Shown here piece by piece: positions 1 through 6,634 of a stretch of 7,536 nt of DNA (the first letter of the stretch is position 1; each line of letters begins with the position of its first letter). Origin of the DNA: Actinomycetes bacterium (GTDB lineage: Bacteria; Actinomycetota; Acidimicrobiia; Acidimicrobiales; Palsa-688); contig JAKAZH010000087.1 in the NCBI GenBank assembly GCA_021815935.1, positions 1 to 7,536 on the forward strand. Reading direction: 5' to 3'. The translations under genes and the position numbers were made by a program. The notes beneath the pieces were generated by a model. That model did not search any database. It was not told the origin of the DNA and was given only the letters and a program-made list of their open reading frames with translations.

Positions 1-57
1 CACGGTCGCCGCGCCGTGGTGCGGGTAGACGACCTTGTCTCCAACATCGAAAGTCAT
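1..57 (-). CDS. carD: CarD family transcriptional regulator, N-terminal fragment
   Basis: Only the first 19 codons are in the window; the gene runs off the left edge. They read MTFDVGDKVVYPHHGAATV, the characteristic opening of the CarD RNAP-interacting (Tudor-like) domain, in which 'VGDxVVYPxHG' begins the first strands. CarD proteins bind the RNA polymerase beta subunit and stabilise open complexes at housekeeping promoters; they are essential in mycobacteria and are stress-linked. That role is family knowledge, because the C-terminal DNA-binding domain cannot be seen here. The ATG at 55-57 is preceded on the minus strand by GGAGA, 3-4 bases from the start, a short but plausible ribosome binding site. 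In actinobacteria CarD is often followed by ispD/ispF, which would lie outside the window. The fragment is short but the match is distinctive. Confidence 0.85.
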   Translation of the reverse strand, partial: MTFDVGDKVVYPHHGAATV

Positions 58-58
58 G

Positions 59-90
59 CGTCTCCAGACGAGAAAGTCGTTCTCCGACTT
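59..90. promoter_or_regulatory. two small dyads in the carD leader
   Basis: Two inverted repeats lie side by side just upstream of carD. CGTCT-CC-AGACG (59-70) is a 12-bp dyad that includes the ribosome binding site. AAGTCG (74-79) pairs with CGACTT (85-90) across a 5-base loop. If the transcript starts near 86, the first dyad lies inside the leader and the second covers the start region. They could be an operator or a weak leader hairpin. Neither is followed by a U-tract, so neither is a terminator. Confidence 0.25.
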
Positions 91-92
91 CC

Positions 93-101
93 AGGATACC
101 A
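93..101 (-). promoter_or_regulatory. candidate extended -10 promoter of carD
   Basis: The minus strand reads TGGTATCCT here: a TANNNT hexamer (TATCCT, 98 to 93) preceded by TGn, the form of an extended -10 element. Transcription would start near 86 and leave a leader of about 30 bases containing the GGAGA ribosome binding site. No good -35 hexamer is visible 16-18 bases upstream, which is common for extended -10 promoters. The same GTATCCT core occurs upstream of the crp-like gene. Prediction from motif and spacing only. Confidence 0.35.
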
Positions 102-159
102 GCCGTGGGCAGGCGTGCCGCAGCGGGGTAGCGGGTCAGTTTGGGGTCGGGCGCTCGGT

Positions 160-170
160 CCAGTTAGCAC
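160..170 (+). repeat. 11-bp direct repeat, left copy
   Basis: CCAGTTAGCAC occurs here and again, exactly and in the same orientation, at 725-735. The two copies bracket the vapD-like gene. GC content drops from about 65% to the left of this point (121-180) to about 53% (181-240), so the repeat sits at a composition boundary. It may be a target-site duplication or attachment-site remnant, or a shared regulator binding site. Confidence 0.5.
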
Positions 171-229
171 TTTGACTCCGGTAGCGTCGTAGCGAAGAAC
201 ACTCGTGGTCGGTCACCCAAATCGCACAA

Positions 230-664
230 CTACTCAACTGAGTCGTCGGCATCTAACGCCGAGAACAGATCAAGGATCTCAGCAGGCGGGTGGGGGGACA
301 CCGGAGCAACAGACGCGACTGCTGGCATCAAGTCGTTGTCCTCCTCAATCCTCAGCATTCGAATGTCACGAACACACGGCGCAAACCAGGGGAACGCCTT
401 GGTCATCTCCTGAACGGCCAACACCACCGTGACGGGCGTGACTTCGGCGCTGCTGAATTGAAGTGACCCTTGTTTCCAAGAAAACCCATACGTAGCTAGG
501 AAATTCCGAATATCCATGTACGCATTACGCCAACTGGCGGACCCGTAGGCCTCTTTCAATGCCTTGGTGTCCATGTCGAACGCAACTGCGTACACTCGCT
601 GGTTCCCCCCCTTGGGACGTCCCGGCGAAACTGCTACCACCGGGCGTGTCTCGGTCATGGCCAT
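230..664 (-). CDS. VapD-family putative endoribonuclease (Cas2-like fold)
   Basis: The 144-residue protein carries the VapD signature. The strand YAVAFDMDT (25-33) has the conserved acidic residue of the first strand (D30). It is followed by SWRNAYMDIR (44-53), GFSWKQGSLQF (60-70) and WFAPCVRDIRMLRIEEDND (93-111). VapD proteins are small ferredoxin-like, Cas2-related ribonucleases; some act as toxins on plasmids or chromosomes. The function here is by family only. I chose the ATG at 664 because GAAAGGA lies 8 bases upstream. A GTG at 595 is a serious alternative: it has AAGGGGGGG 9 bases upstream and would start at VYAVAFD, where canonical VapD proteins begin, making the first 23 basic, Gly/Pro-containing residues untranslated. 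A Pro-rich linker and an acidic tail (about 113-144) follow the conserved core. The gene is about 57% GC and uses TTA, CTA and repeated ATT codons, unlike its neighbours, which suggests transfer. No antitoxin-sized partner gene is adjacent. Confidence 0.85.
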   Translation of the reverse strand: MAMTETRPVVAVSPGRPKGGNQRVYAVAFDMDTKALKEAYGSASWRNAYMDIRNFLATYGFSWKQGSLQFSSAEVTPVTVVLAVQEMTKAFPWFAPCVRDIRMLRIEEDNDLMPAVASVAPVSPHPPAEILDLFSALDADDSVE

Positions 665-672
665 AGGGAACA

Positions 673-679
673 TCCTTTC
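673..679 (-). promoter_or_regulatory. ribosome binding site of the vapD-like gene
   Basis: GAAAGGA on the minus strand lies 8 bases before the ATG at 664 and supports that start over the in-frame ATGs at 673 and 658 and the TTG at 688. The competing site for the GTG at 595 is the G-run at 605-613. Confidence 0.5.
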
Positions 680-711
680 ATAGCCCAACCATGCCCGCTG
701 GTACCTTGCAA

Positions 712-717
712 ACTCTA
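712..717 (-). promoter_or_regulatory. weak candidate -10 box of the vapD-like gene
   Basis: TAGAGT (TANNNT form) on the minus strand would place the start near 705 and leave a leader of about 40 bases that includes GAAAGGA. No convincing -35 is seen. The tandem TAGCACC pair lies immediately upstream, where an activator or a repressor could act. Confidence 0.2.
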
Positions 718-719
718 GC

Positions 720-736
720 TAGCACCAGTTAGCACC
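720..736 (+). repeat. tandem TAGCACC pair, 10-bp period
   Basis: TAGCACC occurs at 720-726 and 730-736, separated by AGT, so the units are offset by 10 bp, about one helical turn. The pair lies in the divergent region between the vapD-like and crp-like genes, next to the proposed vapD -10 box. A third partial copy (TAGCACT, 165-171) lies downstream of vapD. The arrangement suits a protein that binds direct repeats on one face of the helix. The binding protein is unknown. Confidence 0.4.
725..735 (+). repeat. 11-bp direct repeat, right copy
   Basis: Exact second copy of CCAGTTAGCAC. The interval between copies (171-724) contains the vapD-like gene and little else. To the right the GC content rises from about 52% (661-720) to about 70% (781-840). 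This copy overlaps the tandem TAGCACC pair at 720-736. Confidence 0.5.
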
Positions 737-747
737 GAACATCCGAA

Positions 748-775
748 TTGACCCACTATCCGCAGCGGGTATGAC
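748..775 (+). promoter_or_regulatory. candidate -35/-10 promoter upstream of the crp-like gene
   Basis: TTGACC (748-753) and TATGAC (770-775) are separated by 16 bases, close to the housekeeping consensus at the -35 but lacking the final T at the -10. Transcription would begin near 782 and give a leader of about 43 bases. It competes with the proximal TATCCT box at 809-814. Confidence 0.3.
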
Positions 776-808
776 ACGACGGCTCGGCGTCGGCCGGGCC
801 GTTGAGGG

Positions 809-814
809 TATCCT
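809..814 (+). promoter_or_regulatory. candidate leaderless -10 box of the crp-like gene
   Basis: TATCCT ends 10 bases before the ATG at 825, so a start 6-8 bases downstream would leave almost no leader. The bases just before the ATG (GTTGCGACC) show no Shine-Dalgarno motif, as expected for the leaderless messages common in actinobacteria. Confidence 0.4.
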
Positions 815-824
815 CGTTGCGACC

Positions 825-1484
825 ATGACCGACCTCGAGCTGCTCGGCAAATCTGAACTGTTCTCGGCTTTCGACGACGCGACACTGCAGCGCATGCTCG
901 GACACGTCGAGACAGTCACATGTAAGCGCAACGCCGTTCTCTTCGAAGAGGGAGACGACGCAGCCGACCTGTATGTGGTCGACACCGGCAGGGTAGGGCT
1001 CGGTCGGCGCTCCCCTGACGGCAGGGAGTCTCTTATCGCGCTCACCGAGCGCGGAGACGTCTTCGGAGAAATGCCCTTGTTCGACGACGGACCACGCTCG
1101 ACCTCGGCAAGGGCACTGGAGCGATCCAAAGTCCTTCGAATCCCGTACGGGCCTGTCCGGTCGGCGCTCGACGACTCCCCGGTCCTGCTTTGGAACGTCG
1201 TGCATCTCCTTGTGCGCCGTCTCCGTGCGACGGACTCGGACCTTGCCGACGCCGTGCTTCTCGACGTGACCGGACGAACAGCCAAGCGCCTTCTTGAGAT
1301 GGCGGGAGCGAGCGACGAGTTCGCGCTACCTATCACACAGGAGGAACTTGCAGGCCTGGTGGGAGCGTCGCGCGAGCGCGTCAACAAGGCGATCGCCGCT
1401 TTCATCCGCCTAGGTTGGATCGAGCAGACCGACCGGCGCTACCGGATCATCTCGCGCGAGCGCCTCGAACAACGCGCCCGCTGA
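825..1484 (+). CDS. CRP/FNR-family transcriptional regulator
   Basis: 219 residues, the usual length for the actinobacterial CRP/GlxR group (about 220-230). An N-terminal cyclic-nucleotide-binding beta-roll (about 5-115) contains the phosphate-binding cassette FGEMPLFDDGPRSTS (80-94), with the conserved Glu (E82), Arg (R91) and Ser/Thr pair. A dimerisation helix (about 117-147) follows, then a winged helix-turn-helix (170-198) reading ITQEELAGLVGASRERVNKA, close to the actinobacterial CRP motif. There are no Cys clusters, so this is not an FNR-type iron-sulfur sensor. The cassette suggests cAMP or a similar ligand. In the dimer helix the usual T-N of mycobacterial CRP reads T-D (136-137), and the segment joining the helix to the DNA-binding domain is about ten residues shorter than in mycobacterial CRP. 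An upstream in-frame ATG (771) is rejected because family homology begins at MTDLELL. The gene diverges from the vapD-like gene and converges on radA. Confidence 0.9.
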   Translation: MTDLELLGKSELFSAFDDATLQRMLGHVETVTCKRNAVLFEEGDDAADLYVVDTGRVGLGRRSPDGRESLIALTERGDVFGEMPLFDDGPRSTSARALERSKVLRIPYGPVRSALDDSPVLLWNVVHLLVRRLRATDSDLADAVLLDVTGRTAKRLLEMAGASDEFALPITQEELAGLVGASRERVNKAIAAFIRLGWIEQTDRRYRIISRERLEQRAR

Positions 1485-1512
1485 AACGAGAAGCTGTAAG
1501 CGGCCGGATCAG

Positions 1513-2916
1513 TCAGGCTCCCAGTACCCGAAGTCGAGGAGGCGGCGACGTGTGCCTCAAACCAGCGTTCAACGCTTCGCCGAGCGTCGCCGACGGCTGC
1601 GTCGCAATTCCCTGCACCGGCTCGGTACCGCGCGGCACCGTGGCACGGGCGAAGCGGTGCCTTGCCGCTTCGACAAGGCGCGTCGACATGTTCGCCACGC
1701 TGCGAAGCTCCCCGCCCAGGCCGACCTCCCCGACTACGACCAGGCCGTCGTCGACGACGCGGTTAGTGCTCGCCGACGCAACAGCCATCGCTACCGCCAG
1801 ATCGGCGCCCGGGTCGTCGAGTCGGACACCGCCCACAGCCGACACGTACACGTCGTCGTTGCCGAGGCCGAGACCGACCCTCGCCTCGAGCACTGCCAGC
1901 ACCTGCGCCAGGCGCCCTTGGTCGTAGCCTGACGCGGACCTGCGTGGTGACCCACCGAAGTTGCGCGTCACCAGAGCCTGGACCTCGACGAGCATCGGCC
2001 TCTGCCCTTCCATCGCGGCGAAGATCGCCGAGCCTGGCAGACCTGGTTGGCGATCAGCGAGGACCATCCCCGCCGGATCGCGCACTTCGGCGAGGCCCGC
2101 AGCGGTCATCTCCCACATCGCCATCTCACCTACCGCTCCGAAACGATGCTTGACGGCGCGCAAGATCCTGAAACTTTGGTGGCGGTCACCTTCGAAGGAC
2201 AGGACCGTGTCGACGAGGTGTTCCAGGATCCTCGGGCCTGCGATCGACCCGTCCTTGGTGACGTGGCCGATCAGCAACATCGCAGACCCCGACGATCGAG
2301 CCGAGTCCGCCAGCATCTGAGACGCCGCGCGAACCTGTGCGACGGAGCCGGGGGGCGACGCCACTCCTGACACCGAAACCGTCTGGATCGAGTCGACGAC
2401 TGTCAACCCCGGCCGCATCTCACAAACAGAGGCTGCCAGCGACTCGACGTCGGACGTCGACGTGATCCACATGCCTTCCTCCAGCAGCCCTAGGCGGATC
2501 GCGCGGCGGTGCACCTGCTCGGGCGCCTCCTCGGCGCAGACGAGAAGGCTCGTGATGCCCTTCCTCGCGCACGCAGCGAGCGTCTGTAGGACCAACGTCG
2601 ACTTGCCAATTCCAGGTTCGCCGGCCAGAAGAGTGACCGACGACGGGATGACCCCGCCGCCCAACACCCGGTCCAGCTCCCCGAGGCCTGTCGGCACCGG
2701 CTGGGCGCCCGAGCTTCGAAGCGCGCACAACTCGACAGGACCCGAGCCCGCCCGCTCGAAGCGGGCGCTTGAGACAACGTGGCGTCCCGAACGAGCAACG
2801 GTCCGCGCCTCTTCGGAGAGGCTGTTCCATGACTGGCATTGCGGGCAACGCCCCACCCATCGGGGCGTCACCGCATCGCAACTGCTACACCGGAACTGGC
2901 TGGACGGCACGACCAT
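1513..2916 (-). CDS. radA: DNA repair protein RadA
   Basis: 467 residues, slightly over the usual 450-460. RadA (Sms) is a RecA-like, DnaB-type helicase that promotes branch migration during recombinational repair. Visible in order: an N-terminal C4 zinc finger (C10, C13, C24, C27); a RecA-like ATPase core with Walker A GEPGIGKST (99-107), Walker B ending at D175 in LTVVDSIQTV, and GHVTKDG (217-223); the RadA-specific motif, here KHRFG (256-260) rather than the canonical KNRFG; and a Lon-protease-like C-terminal domain (about 280-450). The start at 2916 puts the zinc finger close to the N-terminus as in the family; a GTG at 2910 is also possible, and no strong ribosome binding site is seen. 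It follows clpC by 30 bases on the same strand, with no terminator between them, so co-transcription is likely. Its 3' end converges on the crp-like gene with 28 bases between the two stop codons. Confidence 0.96.
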   Translation of the reverse strand: MVVPSSQFRCSSCDAVTPRWVGRCPQCQSWNSLSEEARTVARSGRHVVSSARFERAGSGPVELCALRSSGAQPVPTGLGELDRVLGGGVIPSSVTLLAGEPGIGKSTLVLQTLAACARKGITSLLVCAEEAPEQVHRRAIRLGLLEEGMWITSTSDVESLAASVCEMRPGLTVVDSIQTVSVSGVASPPGSVAQVRAASQMLADSARSSGSAMLLIGHVTKDGSIAGPRILEHLVDTVLSFEGDRHQSFRILRAVKHRFGAVGEMAMWEMTAAGLAEVRDPAGMVLADRQPGLPGSAIFAAMEGQRPMLVEVQALVTRNFGGSPRRSASGYDQGRLAQVLAVLEARVGLGLGNDDVYVSAVGGVRLDDPGADLAVAMAVASASTNRVVDDGLVVVGEVGLGGELRSVANMSTRLVEAARHRFARATVPRGTEPVQGIATQPSATLGEALNAGLRHTSPPPRLRVLGA

Positions 2917-2946
2917 GCCGCCAAGCTACGACCGGGGTGTGACCGT

Positions 2947-5463
<2,517 letters not shown>

Positions 5464-5468
5464 TCCGG

Positions 5469-5488
5469 TCCTCCGTTTGCTTAGTCTA
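5469..5488 (-). promoter_or_regulatory. clpC ribosome binding site and candidate -10
   Basis: GGAGGA (5474 to 5469) lies 5 bases before the clpC ATG and is the strongest Shine-Dalgarno in the window. TAGACT (5488 to 5483, TANNNT form) is a possible housekeeping -10 giving a very short leader of about 13 bases. No clear -35 hexamer is present. Confidence 0.4.
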
Positions 5489-5543
5489 CCCGGACCCTGG
5501 CGAGTAAGTTCGTTCGGCGGTCACCTCTCTCACGATGTCCTCG

Positions 5544-5570
5544 AACAAGCATCGGAACGTTCCGGGTTCC
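5544..5570 (-). promoter_or_regulatory. candidate SigH/SigR-type stress promoter facing clpC
   Basis: On the minus strand GGAAC (5570-5566) is followed after 19 bases by GTT (5546-5544). This resembles the GGAAT-N18/19-GTT promoters recognised by the actinobacterial SigH/SigR group of ECF sigma factors, which are known to control Clp protease genes in Streptomyces and Corynebacterium. The start would be near 5536, with a leader of about 70 bases. Such a short pattern can arise by chance. Confidence 0.3.
5553..5564. promoter_or_regulatory. perfect 12-bp palindrome in the clpC/polyprenyl synthase divergent region
   Basis: CGGAACGTTCCG is fully self-complementary and lies about 40 bp before the polyprenyl synthase start and about 90 bp before clpC. 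Related pentamers GTTCG (5508, 5512), CGAAC (5542) and GTTCC (5566) lie nearby. It is a plausible operator for a dimeric regulator acting on one or both genes. It lacks the CGC-N5-GCG pattern of ClgR sites and the spacing of an actinobacterial LexA box. Confidence 0.35.
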
Positions 5571-5590
5571 TGTTTAGCTCGGGCGTAGCG

Positions 5591-5596
5591 TACCCT
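5591..5596 (+). promoter_or_regulatory. candidate leaderless -10 box of the polyprenyl synthase gene
   Basis: TACCCT ends 8 bases before the ATG at 5605, and the intervening CGTAGCAG has no Shine-Dalgarno. A start 6-8 bases downstream would give an essentially leaderless message, the same geometry proposed for the crp-like gene. Confidence 0.35.
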
Positions 5597-5604
5597 CGTA
5601 GCAG

Positions 5605-6618
5605 ATGAACGCCGCAGAAAGCCTCCGCCTTCCCGGAATCGAGTCCGCGCTGGACAAGGTCGAGGTGTCCCTCGCCAAGGCTACCTCCGGCGAGGACCCA
5701 TTCTTGGCGGAGGTCGCTTCGCATCTCGTCAACGCGGGGGGCAAACGGCTACGCCCGGCCCTCGTGCTCGCCGCGGCCCAGGCTTGCGGATCGGGGATCG
5801 ACCCGCCCGACGACGTCGTCGAAGGTGCCGTGGCGGTAGAGCTCGTCCACCTCGGCTCGCTCTATCACGACGACGTGATGGACGAGGCCACGTCGAGGCG
5901 CGGCGTGATGAGCGCGAACGCCAAATGGGGCAACCTCGTGGCGATCCTCGCCGGCGACTTCCTGCTCGCCCGGGCCTCGGAGATCGCAGCGTCGCTCGGG
6001 ACCGAAATCGCTGCTCTGCTGGCTCGTACTATCGGGAAACTCTGCGAAGGCGAGGTCGGCCAGATGCGCTTCGCCTACGACGTGACCCGAAGCGAAGAGT
6101 CCTACGTGGCGTCGATCGCCGGCAAGACGGCGTCGCTTATGGCCACTGCCGCGCGCGTCGGCGGTGTCACATTCGGCGCTTCGCCGGCGGAGGTCGAGGC
6201 GTTGACGGGCTACGGGTACGCCCTCGGGATGACATTCCAGATATGGGACGACGTCAAGGACCTCATCTCGACCGACGACGACCTGGGCAAGCCGGCTGGG
6301 CACGACATGGTTGAAGGCACCTACACGCTCCCGGTGCTTCGGGCCCTGGCGATACCGGGGGTCGGCGACGACCTGAGGGCGATCTTGGGGACAGCGCTCG
6401 ACACCGTTTCGCGTGACAAAGCCCGCGAGCTGGTCCTGTCCACAACCGCAATCGACTCCTCCATCGCCACCGCACGCCACTGGGCCGGGCGCGCGGAGGC
6501 CGCGCTGGACCCCATGCGAAACGGCGAGCTTTTCAAAGGCGGCGCTACCCGTGGCAGCATCGACATCCTGGGTGCCGTCGGGCACGGGCTGGTAGACGAG
6601 CTGGAGGACGCCAGCTGA
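5605..6618 (+). CDS. long-chain (E)-polyprenyl diphosphate synthase
   Basis: 337 residues, typical for the all-alpha trans-isoprenyl diphosphate synthases. The enzyme condenses isopentenyl diphosphate onto an allylic primer; in actinobacteria such GrcC/HepT-like enzymes usually make the menaquinone side chain. Motifs: GGKRLRP (45-51), which binds isopentenyl diphosphate; the first Asp-rich motif DDVMD (89-93); RRG (98-100); GKTASL (173-178); and the second Asp-rich motif DDVKD (215-219), which coordinates Mg2+ with the first. The residue five positions before the first motif is Gly (G84), small rather than aromatic, which predicts an open product tunnel and a long chain rather than FPP or GGPP. 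The exact length cannot be read from sequence. The start is the first ATG in frame; no ribosome binding site is seen and a leaderless promoter is proposed. It diverges from clpC across 141 bases and converges on lysS with 16 bases between stop codons. Confidence 0.93.
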   Translation: MNAAESLRLPGIESALDKVEVSLAKATSGEDPFLAEVASHLVNAGGKRLRPALVLAAAQACGSGIDPPDDVVEGAVAVELVHLGSLYHDDVMDEATSRRGVMSANAKWGNLVAILAGDFLLARASEIAASLGTEIAALLARTIGKLCEGEVGQMRFAYDVTRSEESYVASIAGKTASLMATAARVGGVTFGASPAEVEALTGYGYALGMTFQIWDDVKDLISTDDDLGKPAGHDMVEGTYTLPVLRALAIPGVGDDLRAILGTALDTVSRDKARELVLSTTAIDSSIATARHWAGRAEAALDPMRNGELFKGGATRGSIDILGAVGHGLVDELEDAS

Positions 6619-6634
6619 TAACCGAGTACCGGGA

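Noticed and set aside
163..190. CIRCE-like HrcA operator (TTAGCACT at 164)
   Set aside because: Only one half-site is present; no GAGTGCTAA half follows at the 9-base spacing.
137..215. Short minus-strand GTG ORF of 26 codons downstream of vapD as an antitoxin
   Set aside because: No ribosome binding site, too short, and no antitoxin-like character.
205..432. 75-codon plus-strand ORF opposite the vapD-like gene
   Set aside because: Its product is low-complexity (Thr/Arg/Pro/Ser-rich) with no recognisable domain, and the opposite strand carries a clear VapD family protein. It is an antisense shadow.
605..611. G7 homopolymer as a phase-variation switch
   Set aside because: Seven bases is modest in GC-rich DNA and there is no sign of variation; it is also explained as part of a ribosome binding site for the alternative start.
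719..1405. 228-codon minus-strand ORF opposite the crp-like gene
   Set aside because: Ser/Arg-rich composition typical of a shadow frame in GC-rich DNA; the plus strand encodes a complete CRP-family protein.
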